The notes: generated from the sequence alone by a model not told the origin. A DNA stretch of 64,000 nt from Aurelia coerulea (GCA_039566865.1 CM076948.1:21649001-21713000), one strand, 5' to 3'; positions 20,901 to 31,559 are shown, counted from the stretch's first letter. A program made the numbers and translations.

Positions 20901-23900
20901 AGCTGAGCTTTGTGACAATACAGCTTTTTATAGGGATTCCAAACTTCTCAACTATGTCTTTACCAAAGTTGCGAAACATTTTTTTGTCGAAGTTTATCCA
21001 CCGCAATTTCATCCAATGTACCTAATTTTACTCCCTAGGCCTACTGAACGCAAAATAACCTTCAATCAGTTCCTAGAAGCTTTGAAGCTCTTAGCGGAAA
21101 AGAAGTATGGTTCAGCATCTGATGTTGGTCAACTTGAAGAGGCTATTTTGAAAACCGAAGGACCAAAAACAAGTGGAGCAACTGTAAGTTTTTGTTAATT
21201 CCTTTTATGGTGCACAGCATATGTTCCAAATGTTTAAGTTGGTGTAGAAAGTTGGGTGTTAAATTATGTGCCTCATTTCCCTGAAATGAATTGCTTCAAA
21301 GATGCTTCAGCTTCTTTGCTACAATTCTACCGTTGGACCATGGGCAATAATGCACCGTTGATGTGGCCTATATTATGATCAAAATTGTATTCTTACTAAC
21401 TGTGTGTTGTATTAAGTTTGAATAAGAAGTATTGCTGCGTAGGTGCTCCACCCGTTTCAACTGTATTTGAAATTTGAATATTGGCGGCATTCGATTCCTT
21501 CTTGTGACGAGAGAAGAACGAAGGAATAGCAACATTATCAAGCTTTACTGGCAATCCCGTGGAAGAGAAACAAAACACAGTGAGTAAGAATCAAATTTTG
21601 ATCATAAAATAGGCCACATCAACGGTGAATTATTGCCTATGGTTGGACTTGTCAGAAATATTGAATATTTTCCGAAAGTACATCGTATTTCAACTCATTT
21701 GAGGATGTGACGTCATCAAATTTATAAATCGTAAACTAGAAGAGTGAAAGATTTTTTATTGATGCCGCATTGCAGACATTCATAAACAAAATCTTCCTTG
21801 AAAAATATTCTGTGATTCCTCAAAAGTGTAGAGAATACGATGGTTTTAAGTTTGTCCAAATTTTTCTTTAATTCTTGATTAAGAAAGAAGAAAAATGCTC
21901 TAATTCTAAAGATATTGCAGATTTCAGAAAAGTCCAACGGTAGAGTTATAGCAAATTAGCTAAAGTTTCTTTGAAGCCAATCAGTTCAAAGAAATAGGTC
22001 CTAGAATTTTACACCGACATAAATAACATCTAAACAAAAAAATATCTACATCACCATGTACCACTCACTACGGGAGAGAACTCAGGTTCATCTTACATGT
22101 CATTTGCTCCCATTGCGCATGGTACTCACAATCAAACAATATAGTATTTAAATCAACGGACATTGATTGCAACAAAAGACAACAACAGTACAGAAAAATA
22201 CAACTTAACAATGATAGCAATACACAATACAACCAAGGACAAACAAATGATACCTATACCCCGCTCATACCTGCAAGTCAAACGAGCCTAAACTAAACCA
22301 TTATCGAATATTGCGTTATTGTCATTTTTGAATTATTTCAACTAGTAAGCATTTGAAAGAATAGGTTCCAAATCTTTAAAAAGGTTGGTGTAAAATTCAG
22401 TTACTTAGTTCTTTGAACTGAATGACTTCAAAGAAACTTCAGCTATTTCTCTATAATTCTACCGTTGGACTTTTCTGAAATCTTCAATATTTTCAGAATT
22501 AGAGTGTTTTTCTACTTTTCAAGAGTTCAACAAAAATGTTCAAAAAAACTTGAAACCATGATAATTTCTAAACTGTTTGAAGCAACATGAAGTAATTTCG
22601 AAGAAAACCATAGTTTATGGATGTCTACGATATGTTATCAAGCAAAGTCTATCACTTTTCTGGTTTATGATTTAGAAATTTGATGACGTTGGCTCCCATT
22701 CAAAAATGGCCTTTATTGAATCGGTAATTTCACAAAATCAATGGAGTAGTTTAAAAGGGGTAATGGACCGCGGCGCATCCGAATTTCGGAGTTTCAGGAA
22801 ATTTTGGGGTCATTATGACGTCATAACAGGGGGTTGAAAAATAAATGTTACGATTTTCCGACCCGAGGTTACGTTTGGAGTCGATGCTCCATGGTTACGA
22901 GCCTGATTTCAAAACGAAAAAATGTTTTCAAGAGACCATTTATTTGCGAGTCTAATAACGCAATTTGGGGTTCAATATTGCCCCCAGAAGCGGAGCACGC
23001 GCCCCCCAAAAATGGGGAATAATTTCGGTCTGCCCTATTTTACGCCGCAACTCCGTTTTGCAAGGAGTAAACGGCCGCGGCATGTCAAAATTCGACGGAA
23101 AACTGTATTCTTTCACTAAAACACTTTTAATCTCCAATCTATCTCTAAAATTCGCCGAATAACGAGCCATTTTATTTTCAAAGCTGCGGGGGAAATTCTC
23201 GAAAATGTCAACTTAGGCCCTTTTTCCACCCAAATGGATCGTGCTCGTTTTCCTACTAAATGCACTTGCTAACCCCGAATTAATGATTAAATACCTTAAA
23301 AAGGGCTAAAATAGGGTCCTCAAGGTGTTTGTTTTTAATTTCTCAATTTATATGCTTCAGAATTAGCGCTAGAGCAACGACCATTTTTCGTCGATTATCG
23401 TTGCCTAGCAAACTACAAATCCAAAATGTAACATACGCTGAAATTTCGAAAAATATTGAAAACTTCTGAAAAGTCCAGCGGTAGAATTAAAGATAAGTAA
23501 CTGAAGTCTGTTTCAAGCCACTCAGTCAGAAGAAATAGATCACAGAATTTTACACCCACCTTTTTACCCCGAGTTAAAGATTTGAAAACTAGTAAGCATT
23601 TGAACAGTTAGTTCATAGTTATTTCAAAATGGCTGTCAGGCTGCCAGTGCTTCACTTGGGCTTTTTAAGCTGAATTTAGAATTTTGGAAAAGGAAACATG
23701 ATGGATTTATTTCATTTGAAAAGAAAGGCAAAACCGAAGAAGAATCGACAGAGAAGGAACATCAATTATGGTATGTTTTTTGTGTGATTCTATATCAGGA
23801 CCACAGCCTGTTGACCACAGGCACAGGAATGTATGGAATATACCGGGTGAGTCAGAAAAAAAGAATCCCCGCTTGGAAGGCCACTGCTCCATGAATATCA

Positions 23901-26900
23901 AAGCAATAATATTTAAAACTGTCTTGTTTTATTGCCAATATGTTCAATTAGGTTCAGTAATTTATCCGGCTTTAATCAGCTATTCCTTCCCGTTGATATG
24001 GGTGATTTTCTGCAGAAAGCCCTTTCGAAAAAACCTGCAAAAATGAATGAAAACAATGAGCAAATTTTCCCTCTTAAAATTGATGACACTCACAAAAATT
24101 CATGTATTTTGTCCTCTTGGGAGAATGGAATCCCCCTGAATAGGTCATCGATACCAGGAGGAGGACTTGTTCATCCTCCCAAGAGGATAGCACGTGCTAA
24201 AGCGTCCACAAGTCATTGCTGTAAGGCCATTGTAAGGCAGAAATGTTAGAAAAATTTGTTCATGATTTTGGGCACGTTTTGAAAATTTTTTGAAGAGGCT
24301 TTCTCAAGAAAATCCCTCGTAATTTCAGAATGGAGTGGCCGTTTTCAGTGAGGTAAATTATATAGTAGATTTGAACCTTTCTACCATTAAACTATATATT
24401 TGCTGATATCATTGTCTTGATAGCCAGCGAGCCGTGACCTTTCAAACGGGGATTTTTTTTCTGACTCGCCCGGTACTTCGGGCCTAAGGCTTCATCTTTC
24501 CATGGCCCTTATCAAAGCTCGAAAGTTTTCGTTCAAAAACTTTACTGTTAAACAGATTGGTTGGCTGATGACCCCGGTTGGTTGATGACCCCGGTTACTT
24601 TGGCATTCATAGCAATTCAACTAAGTTAACCCTAATCCTACCGGGGGGGTGTTTTCCACCCCCCCTGTCGGTTTTTTGCAGAGCATTCTTTAACGACAAA
24701 AGCTATGACCCTCAAACTCTCTGACAATTACTAATTATCTATTAGCTATATTTTGACAATTAAATTTTTGAACAATAGGTGTCACGTGACAGATGACACT
24801 ACCATATTTGGAGCAAGGTATTAGAGAAATGAATGATTTTGATATTTTTACTCCCAGAATTAGTTCCAAACGTTGACTATTGTACTTTAAAAGAATCAGT
24901 AAACAATTAGCTTTCTATTGTTGTCAATAACAATGGATTTTGCTGACGTCAGCATTCTTAAATGATGACGTCACTCTGGCTGCCATTTTGGGTCATTTTG
25001 GCAAATTTTGAAGTTTTTTCCGATAGATTTTGTTAAAAATGCATAGAATTGCGTTATGCAATACTTTAAAAGCATTTTGAGCTAATTATTATCAATTTTT
25101 GGCAGAAAAACACAGTTTTTAGTTATGACGTCATCAATTTTTGTCATTTTCTTCCAAAATAACAATCTAAAAACACTCATATGCATCATATTTGAATTGG
25201 AAATGAATAATACGCCAAATAAGAATGGAAAAAGTCATTCAGATTACCTTTATTCCGTTTTTAGAACAAATAAGCCGGAAAGCCATATATTTTGACATTT
25301 TCCGGCATTATGACGTCATAGTGACGTCACCTAATGAGGTGGCCACGCCCAAAACTACCAATCGGCTAAGAATAGCTAGGACTACGCCCTTGCCAAGTTT
25401 CAATGATTTGTTAAGCCCTTTAGATTTATCAATCAATGGCTTTTGGCATTTAGCTAGTATCTTCTAGGTCCTCGTCAATGCCTAGGCCCTAGCTAGACTT
25501 ATCGTGGGGGGAAAAAAAAAGATTCATGTAATTTGTCTAGGCCCCGGTGTAGTTGTTCCAACTGTCCTCCCTTCTCGGCTATCCTAATCATTAATTATCG
25601 TGTTAAATGAAAAAATAAGAAAGGGAATTAAATTTTTGGTTCGCTTTCGAGAACAGTTGATTCTTGCAATTTTTTATTGGTTTAGGATTGCATAAAAAAT
25701 GCTGCTTATCCTGCCCCTACTCACTATCGCGAGGAAGAGTATAAGAGCTACAACTTTTCGCAATTTGCTACAGAAACCATAGACATTTTCTGAAAGTTTA
25801 CCCCCAAATAAGATGCCATCTTGTTGACAAAGCTGCTGTGACGTCATTCCATCTAGGCGAATGCGTTAAAAATCACATCTATTGTTACCGCCAGCATCAG
25901 CTGACGTGAACAAAATCTCAATGTTGAAAAAGTATTTGATTTCAACTTCCAAGGTCAAAGCAATAACTTATGCTTTATTCCAAAATAAAAATCAAATTTG
26001 TTATCTCTCATCCACTTTCCCCATAGCAAATCGTTGCTTCTGGAGGAGTTGATAGACTCACTGATACTTCAAGGTTCACAGGGGTTAATAGAGAACGATT
26101 TGATTCATCTGGCAAAGGAAAAGGACTGACAGAAGATGCTAAAAGATACACATGGAAGCAATCATATGACAAAAGACATTGAACTTTTCACATGACATGT
26201 TGTTTTGTTTACAGTATGTGTGCTTTTTAACCCAACAAATGCCCAAGAGGTGCATAAAAGACTAGTATTTAATGTAAGATTTTTTGTGTAAGTAGGGGAT
26301 ATTTTCGGCTGAACTGTTGATGAATGAGAAATGAATTGAGCTAATGGCTGTTGGCTTTTTATTAGACCAGCTTTACATGATGGAAAGGTGAGGGTGGGAT
26401 GGGGTGGGGGGAGGTTGATACCAGGTTATTAAAAAGATACACAAGATGGCCCAAAAAATGTTGCCCCCATTTGTTTGGCTGCTGCGGAGGAGCTGTGCAC
26501 TCTATTGTCCTGTTCTTGATACAGTTGCATGGGATAGGCTGCAACTTATAGAATCTGCGACCTTGTTTTAGCCAGTCTGAGCAGTGATTGCTGATTTATG
26601 CCACACGTAGGAAAAGATGCTTGCTGTATCGGATCTTTTCTGCAGTTTAAAAAGGGTTCATTGTATTGCTTACTGATAGCACAAGAACATTCAGCCATTT
26701 TTAAATGTAGAACAAATCCAATAGCAAACACACTTTTCTTTCCATTGAAAAAGGATTATTTTGCAGAAAAACGAACGAAGAACCTAGTTTTTTGTCGAAA
26801 AACCTACTTTTTCATCAAAAACTACGTTTTGCGATCGAAAAAGTGATATTTCATGTATACATTTCGATTGCCATAAAGTAGCTATGTAAGGAAAATGGAT

Positions 26901-28973
26901 TAATTCAATTTTTTTCGATTTTTCCGACAAGAATGGAAAACTGACGAATTTTCCGACAACATTTTCACAGGGGGGGTCATGGCCCCCCCTGCCCCCCCCC
27001 CCCCCGGCCACGACGCCACTGGAACAAAGGCTGATACGGCGCTAGATTCTTTTTGTTCCAAATTTACGTGATTTTGACATTTAAAGGGAACAGACATAGC
27101 TATATCTCATAGCCGCTATAAATAGGCTAATGAAACGCCCACAAACCCATTGTTTCTTTACCTACACAATGAAACCGGATGTATCAAAGTTGTCGAGTAC
27201 AACAGGTTATATTTTTGACCTAGCCTGGGCCAGCTTTTAACTATGTCGATTCCCTTAAAAATAAAGTGCTATTTTTGAAGTAATCACTTTTTCGACTTTC
27301 TTGTGCCATAAATCAGCAAGCACTTGTCCGATTGGCTAAAACAAGATCTCAAACTCTAAGTTGATAACTCGAGCCAGTCTGGTTCCCTGACGTCATTTTC
27401 GACTAAGGGGACTGGGCTCCACGGAAGCGGTCCAAAATAACGTCTGGTCTTTGGTTTGTTTTTGTGCAGGCGTCAACAAATCGCTTCCCTGACGCCCAGT
27501 ACCCTCACGCGAACGCGGTCAAGTTGACGCACAGGGAACCAGGCTGAAATCGAGCACAACAATTTTGGGACACCCTGTATGAGTTTGACAAACCTTGTAA
27601 TTACATAAAATCAACCAATTTAATCGTACTGCAGGTTGTCCCAATAAGGTATTGCCCTATTTGTGTGGCCGCTGTGGAGGAGTTGTATATTTTTTTGTTT
27701 CAGTTTTTAAACAGTCGCATAAGGTCAGGCTCCAACTTGGAGTTTGAAACGTTCCTTGAGATAATCTCACAAGTTGGCAAAATGAAATGGTTGATTCAAA
27801 AACAGCACTTCTATTTTTCTCCAGCAATGTCACAAAATAAGTAAAATTTCAAAGAAAAGATTCTAGCATCGTATCTAAATTTTCTCAGAATTTTCAAAAT
27901 GGTTGCTAGTGTTGTTTATCTGTAAGAAAATGCTGTCGTCCCATTTAAAACTGTAGAGAAAATTTGAATATGACGTTAGAACCCTTTCTTACTTGATTTT
28001 GATAATGATGAAGAACAACAGAAATACTGTTTTTGAAGCGACCACTTTTTTCCTTTTCTCTGCCATAAATCAGCAAACAACTTGTCAGATTGACTCAAAC
28101 CATGAAAATAAAATGAGAAACTAATTTGCAGAGATATACTCCACATTAGAGTTGAGAAGTTTGTTACGAATGTTTCGTAAAGACCTGCCGAATCAAACCT
28201 CTCAGGCACTCAGCCGAACATTTGCTGCTGAAATGAAGTGAATTTTGGCAGCCAAGGCTTTTAACTTCACACAGGTGAAACTTCTTGTGAAGTGAAGCGT
28301 TCTTAAAGTTACTGTATCCCTTCAGTCACCACTCTCGGTGTTTTCTCTCTTGACTGTCACGCATGCGACAAAACACATCTAAACTATACATCATTTGATT
28401 CGCCATCAAATGGGACAGTATTCGTCAGCCAAAGAGAATTTTTCAAATATTTAAGAATGGTGCGCTATACACTAGAAAAGGTGAAAATCGAAACTTCCCT
28501 CTTTCTGTAACTTCTGGTACCCCTAGATTAAAGCCTCGACAAACATTTTTGCGTTCTCAATGCATCGATCCAGCAAAGTGTATTTCCGATTTCCCTTGCG
28601 TTTCTTAGCTTCAGAATAATTGATAAACAATTTACCCGTCGCCCCCTGGCCTCGTTTGAGATTCATTCACATGTTATGCTTTGACCATGCAGTTTTCTCA
28701 AAACGGAGACACACTTTTGTCCCCCCATTTTTTACAAAATCAATGATTAAATTTGTCATCTTTCATCCACCTTCCCCATAGCAAATCGTTGCTGCTGGAG
28801 GAGTTGATAGACTCACCGATGCTTCAAAGTACACAGGGGCTAGCAAAAAGAGATTTGATGACTCTGGCAAAGGAAAAGGTTTGGAAGGAAGACACGATAT
28901 ACCTGATAAGCATGCTCAAGCTGGGTATGTTAGAGGATACAAGGAGAAGGATACATATGACAAAAAACATTGA
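14798..28973 (+). CDS. TPPP/p25-alpha family protein, gene B (exons 14798-14955, 21039-21183, 28782-28973; alternative last exon 26027-26182)
   Basis: A second tubulin polymerization-promoting protein. Exon 1 begins [15 protein letters not shown] and runs to FSKVK. Exon 2 encodes [11 protein letters not shown]. The distal terminal exon encodes [30 protein letters not shown] and ends YDKKH. The splice phases agree (1/2 split glycine, then phase 0), giving 164 residues, close to the usual 160-180 for short TPPPs. TPPP proteins bind tubulin, bundle microtubules and are widespread in ciliated eukaryotes. The gene is over 14 kb long because nested transposons fill both introns. A second terminal exon (26027-26182), spliceable in the same phase, would give 152 residues. 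The start is chosen because the frame upstream has no coding similarity and the N-terminus matches the family pattern of a short acidic/helical start. Confidence 0.9.
14956..15403 (+). other. TPPP gene B intron 1, left end
   Basis: No repeat or gene recognised in this stretch. Confidence 0.4.
15439..17904. mobile_element. Transposon 'CACGCCCGAC', copy B (2466 bp, non-autonomous)
   Basis: It has the same exact 16-bp ends as copy A and shares its interior in reverse orientation. It inserted into the C-run of a family 2 MITE, so a CCCCCC target duplication (15433-15438 and 17905-17910) is compatible with the 6-bp duplication of copy A. The open frames (for example 16333-16542 and 17419-17650) are short and conserved only as repeat DNA. 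This copy holds the 337 bp that the LINE insertion removed from copy A. Confidence 0.88.
19450..19600. mobile_element. 107-bp insertion flanked by 22-bp direct repeats
   Basis: A 22-bp sequence starting TCTATCTAACAAAGG and ending TACATTC occurs identically at 19450-19471 and 19579-19600. The 107 bp between (19472-19578) carry a hammerhead-like motif and a pyrimidine-rich tail. The layout resembles a retroposed insertion with its target duplication. A simple tandem duplication is the alternative. Confidence 0.65.
19499..19539 (+). ncRNA. Hammerhead-ribozyme-like motif (candidate 2)
   Basis: CACACT (stem I) is followed by CTGATGA, a GAC/GTC hairpin with loop ACAA (stem II), GAAA, the self-complementary AGGCCT (stem III), C at the cleavage position, and AGTGTG, the perfect complement of the first hexamer. 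All core boxes are present. The C and A bracketing stem II replace the usual G-C pair. The same architecture as candidate 1, in an unrelated repeat context. Confidence 0.5.
20804..21038 (+). other. TPPP gene B intron 1, right end
   Basis: No repeat recognised. It ends in a pyrimidine-containing acceptor, CTCCCTAG. Confidence 0.4.
21039..21183 (+). CDS. TPPP gene B, exon 2
   Basis: The exon is 145 nt, with donor GTAAGT. It is about 85% identical by eye to the gene A exon at 2954-3098 and encodes [18 protein letters not shown] and GPKTSGAT. Confidence 0.92.
21184..22370 (+). repeat. TPPP gene B intron 2, fragments of MITE family 12
   Basis: The phrase ATTCTACCGTTGGAC and its mirror GTCCAACGGTAGA recur (21321-21342, 21645, 21938), as do fragments of the element at 22371-23585. 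The A-rich stretch 22020-22330 is unassigned. Confidence 0.5.
22371..23585. mobile_element. MITE family 12 with a GC-richer interior
   Basis: AAAAAGGTTGGTGTAAAATTC at the left is roughly mirrored by GAATTTTACACCCACCTTTT at 23551-23570. The subterminal CTACCGTTGGACTTTTCTGA is mirrored near 23470. The interior 22750-23430 is compositionally different (GC-richer, CCCCC and GGCCGCGG phrases) and may be a further insertion. A second copy lies at 58041-58482. Confidence 0.6.
23843..24473. mobile_element. MITE family 2, copy d (intact, 631 bp)
   Basis: It runs from CCGGGTGAGTCAGAAAAA to CTGACTCGCCCGG, with TA on both sides. This uninterrupted copy was used as the reference for copies a, b, e and f. 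Internal landmarks are CTTGGAAGGCCACTGC, CCTCCCAAGAGGATAGCAC and CAGCGAGCCGTGACC. Confidence 0.9.
24474..26026 (+). other. TPPP gene B intron 2, CRE-rich stretch
   Basis: It contains a strong G/C hairpin (CCGGGGGGGTGTTTTCCACC, near 24643-24662) and six exact TGACGTCA octamers (24944, 24966, 25126, 25311, 25322, 25839). No gene is seen. It could be one unrecognised repeat unit of about 0.9 kb starting near 24620. Confidence 0.45.
24944..25329. promoter_or_regulatory. Cluster of five CREB/ATF-type octamers
   Basis: The palindrome TGACGTCA occurs exactly at 24944, 24966, 25126, 25311 and 25322. This is the consensus cAMP-response element. Whether the cluster is regulatory or just part of a repeat cannot be told from sequence alone. 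Confidence 0.35.
26027..26182 (+). CDS. TPPP gene B, proximal alternative terminal exon (shortened)
   Basis: 51 codons plus stop follow the acceptor [16 protein letters not shown] and [10 protein letters not shown] are intact. Relative to the distal exon, 36 bases are missing in frame, which removes the EGR and GYVxGYK motifs (the protein ends SYDKRH). The reading frame is open. It is either a used alternative C-terminus or a decaying duplicate exon. Confidence 0.7.
   Translation, partial: QIVASGGVDRLTDTSRFTGVNRERFDSSGKGKGLTEDAKRYTWKQSYDKRH
26183..26439 (+). other. Duplicated 3' UTR of the proximal exon
   Basis: Homologous to the sequence behind 6090 and 28973, ending at the landmark GACCAGCTTTACATGATGG (26365-26383). 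Confidence 0.6.
26440..27577. mobile_element. MITE family 9, copy a
   Basis: The left part reads ATGGCCCAAAAAATG then TGTTTGGCTGCTGCGGAGGAG. The right end is TTTTGGGACACCCTG before TA. Its arm phrase GCCATAAATCAGCAA occurs in mirrored form near 26585. It carries a nested 173-bp element (27374-27546) and a G/C-tract repeat (26968-27022). Confidence 0.7.
27374..27546. mobile_element. Small hAT-like MITE nested in family 9
   Basis: CCAGTCTGGTTCCCTG is mirrored by CAGGGAACCAGGCTG. The flanks AACTCGAG (27366-27373) and AAATCGAG (27547-27554) are a 7/8 matching target duplication. Confidence 0.6.
27578..28781 (+). repeat. MITE family 9, copy b (truncated), then unassigned intron sequence
   Basis: From about 27627 (GCAGGTTGTCCCAATAAGG) the sequence follows the family 9 left arm, and 28000-28110 holds a mirrored arm (GCCATAAATCAGCAAACAAC). 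No clean right tip is seen. From 28260 to 28781 I recognise nothing besides the TPPP acceptor region, which is homologous to that of the 26027 exon. Confidence 0.5.
28782..28973 (+). CDS. TPPP gene B, distal (full-length) terminal exon
   Basis: 63 codons plus stop follow CCCCATAG. It has the complete C-terminal p25-alpha motif set, including [11 protein letters not shown] and GYVRGYK. About 150 bases before it match the region before 26027, so the duplicated block includes acceptor, exon and 3' UTR. Confidence 0.92.
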   Translation, partial: QIVAAGGVDRLTDASKYTGASKKRFDDSGKGKGLEGRHDIPDKHAQAGYVRGYKEKDTYDKKH

Positions 28974-29453
28974 CATTTTCACATGACGTTTTGTTTTGTT
29001 TTACAGTAGGTATTCTTTGTAATGTGCAAAATGTCCAAGAGGTGCATAAAAGATTAGATAGATGTTTTTTCAAATTAAATTTACATTCTTTCACATAATT
29101 TAAGATTTTTAATGCAAGTAGTTATATTTTCAACTGAACTCTTCATGAATGAGAAATGAATTGATCTATTGGCTGTTTAGACTCGATGAAAATTGCCTTC
29201 CTCTAAGCCATATTCTGAACACCACCACACGACGGCGCGACAAAACTTGTTACCGATTGACATTTTTGTCCGGCTTAACAGCTCTAGGGAAATACGGCCC
29301 TCAGTGCAGCGACAACAACGACAATAATTTAACTCAGTGAGATGACTGGAGGGTCCTTATGGAGAAAGGCCATTGGCTTTTGGCTGTTTATTGGGCCAGC
29401 TTTGTATGATGGCAAAGGGGGTTAATACCGGGTGTGGGTGACTAAATAGTGTA
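28974..29453 (+). other. 3' UTR of the distal exon with an extra ~190-bp segment
   Basis: It matches the other two TPPP 3' flanks but has about 190 bp inserted (roughly 29181-29366), of unknown origin, before TTATTGGGCCAGCTTTGTA. Confidence 0.5.
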
Positions 29454-30563
29454 GCGGGTGGGTAAAAAAAGTTACCACATTTGGCGGGCTGTGGAATAAA
29501 GGGTACGTTTCTGATATTCAAAATTAAATGTTTTATCTACCGGGTGCGCCAAAATAAACTATGCACTTTTGGCAGGCCACGATAAATCGTACACAAGACC
29601 GATTTTAAAGATTTATGACTTGATCTTTAGCAGAAGGCCTAAATTAGATTCTAGGATTTTTTGCAAATTTTTCTGTTTTCAGTTTTTAGAGCTACAAGCG
29701 AGTTTCTTAAAATTTTTGTTTTCGAAAACACTGAAAACGATCAAAAAACGTCGATCAAGCTTTCTAAAGAATTGACATGAATGGACAAAGAGAAACTTTT
29801 TCGTGGTGATTTGGGATTTAGAAATCGAATAATTGTAAGCTGCTTTATGAGAGTTCGTAATATATTGGGAGAAATGTAATAATATTTTCAAGAATATAAA
29901 GAAATTTCTTTTCTTTTGTAATGTCATTGAATTTATGCTTTGCTGCAGGCTGTGTTCCCGTATCAAGGGGGTTAAAAGACAAGCGAGGAAGAGTCATGGG
30001 GCCAGCAAGCATGGAGTTTTGTTACATTTTTGATTTATGACGGCTTTTGGGGCGGCACTTTATTGCAACTACTACAGAATTTCGCAACAAGCCAATCTTT
30101 GAAATAACACTCGTGCAGAAGTTTACAATGATCAATTTCCAAATCCCCAAATCACGCTGAAAACATTTTCTCTTTGTCCATTCATGATGAGTCTTTAGAA
30201 AATTTGATCAACGTTTTTTGATCGTTTTCAGTGTTTTCGAAAACGAAAATTTTAAGAAACTCGCCTGTAGCTCTAAAAATTGAAAATGGAAAAATTTGCA
30301 AAAAATCTTAGAATCCAATTCAGGCTTTCTGCTAAAGATTAAGTGATATATCTTCAAAATCGGTCCAGTGTACGATTTACCGTGGCTTGCCAAACGTGCA
30401 TAGTTTATTTTGGCGCACCCGGTAGTATGCTTAGGTGAATTGGCTCTTGAATTACCGCTAACCTTCGACTGAGAGATGAACATGTTAGTTTGAATATCTG
30501 CTCCGTATTTTTCATTCCACTCCACAGTCCACCAAACGTGTTAACTTTTTTTGAGTCACTCGG
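29454..30563. mobile_element. Composite MITE family 5 (with family 4 inside), copy 1
   Basis: The left tip GCGGGTGGGTAAAAAAAGTT is mirrored by AACTTTTTTTGAGTCACTCGG. The left arm is interrupted by a family 4 palindrome (29540-30422). The same arrangement, at the same site, occurs at 52655-53775. A family 9 element starts at the next TA. Confidence 0.82.
29540..30422. mobile_element. MITE family 4, copy 1 (883-bp palindrome)
   Basis: CCGGGTGCGCCAAAATAAAC is mirrored by GTTTATTTTGGCGCACCCGG, with TA on both sides. Its arms mirror each other over roughly 280 bp. Open frames on the two strands come from the symmetry. Confidence 0.92.
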
Positions 30564-30600
30564 TACAGGATGCCCCATTTGTTTGCGTGCTGCGAAGGAG

Positions 30601-30637
30601 TAGCCTACGTGTAAAGGGGGGGTCTACACGTAGGCTA
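30601..30637. mobile_element. 37-bp hairpin element with 8-bp target duplication
   Basis: TAGCCTACGTGTA is mirrored by TACACGTAGGCTA (one extra base in the right arm). It is flanked exactly by CGAAGGAG at 30593-30600 and 30638-30645. The TAGCCT(A/G)CG ends are shared with 30843-30890 and 49655-50164. Confidence 0.85.
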
Positions 30638-30842
30638 CGAAGGAGCTGTACGTTCTATTGTCCTGTAGTCCTGTTCTTGATACAGTTGTATAGGATTGGC
30701 TTTAAAAAAACTCAATTTTTGCGGCCTTGTTTTAGCCAATCTGACAAGTGTGGTGGCTGATTTTTAGCACACGAAAGAAAAAATCGTTGCTTCAAAAATC
30801 GTTAGTCTTTGTTCTCCAAAAATGCCACTATCAAGCCATCCG

Positions 30843-30890
30843 TAGCCTGCGTGCAGCCTTTTAGGAGGAGTTGAGGCTGCACGCAGGCTA
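30843..30890. mobile_element. 48-bp hairpin element with 8-bp target duplication
   Basis: TAGCCTGCGTGCAGCC is mirrored by GGCTGCACGCAGGCTA around a 16-base loop. It is flanked exactly by GCCATCCG at 30835-30842 and 30891-30898. Confidence 0.88.
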
Positions 30891-30999
30891 GCCATCCGTG
30901 AAAGGGTTCTAATTGCTTTATTGAAATTGTTTCTACAGTTTAGAAAGGGTCGATTGGTAGCCCCTCAGTTATGATAACTAATTTATAGGGGGTCATGCT

Positions 31000-31097
31000 C
31001 TCTAACATAAACCAGCCTCTCTAACATAAAAACAGAGAAGTTGATAAGTATGCATAGCATAGTTATCAATCTCTGTTTTTATGTTACAGAGGCTGGT
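31000..31097. repeat. 98-bp palindrome
   Basis: ACCAGCCTCTCTAACATAAA and, after a short AT-rich loop, TTTATGTTACAGAGGCTGGT mirror each other. Two diverged GGTACCCAGGGTA phrases follow immediately (31094-31135). Confidence 0.75.
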
Positions 31098-31559
31098 ACC
31101 CAGGGTATATGTTAGAGAGGATGGTACCCAGGGTAGCCATAACACAGCGCTAGATTGATAATAAATGAAACTGAAACAGAAGCTACAGCCATTTCCTTCA
31201 AAATGTACGTACTTTTGACATTTTTGGAGAACAAAGATGGTGCTGAAACGAATACTTTTCGACCTCCTTGTGCCATAAATCAGCAACCACTTGTCTACAC
31301 TTGCTTCAAGTCTATCTCTTTTGTCCGTCTTACCATTCCTTTGGATCCTTTAGGCCCTCTTCCGAAATGTTGGAATGGCGGGTCCAGGAACTACCGAAAA
31401 GGGAACGGTAAGACGGACCACTTGTCTGATTGGCTAAAACAAGGTCTCGGACTCTAAGTTGAAGCCTGTCCTATGCAACTGTGTGAAGAATGGAACAATA
31501 AAACGCGCAGCTCATCCGTACAGGCATAGAAATTGGGCATAGTTCTTTGAGACACCCTG

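Larger units (their letters stand above)
30566..31559. mobile_element. MITE family 9, copy c, hosting three hairpin insertions
   Basis: CAGGATGCCCCATTTGTTTG at the left and TTTGAGACACCCTG at the right are flanked by TA. It contains two tiny hairpins with 8-bp duplications (30601, 30843) and a third palindrome at about 31000-31097. At 31311-31420 there is a further mirrored segment (GTCCGTCTTACC / GGTAAGACGGAC). Confidence 0.75.
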
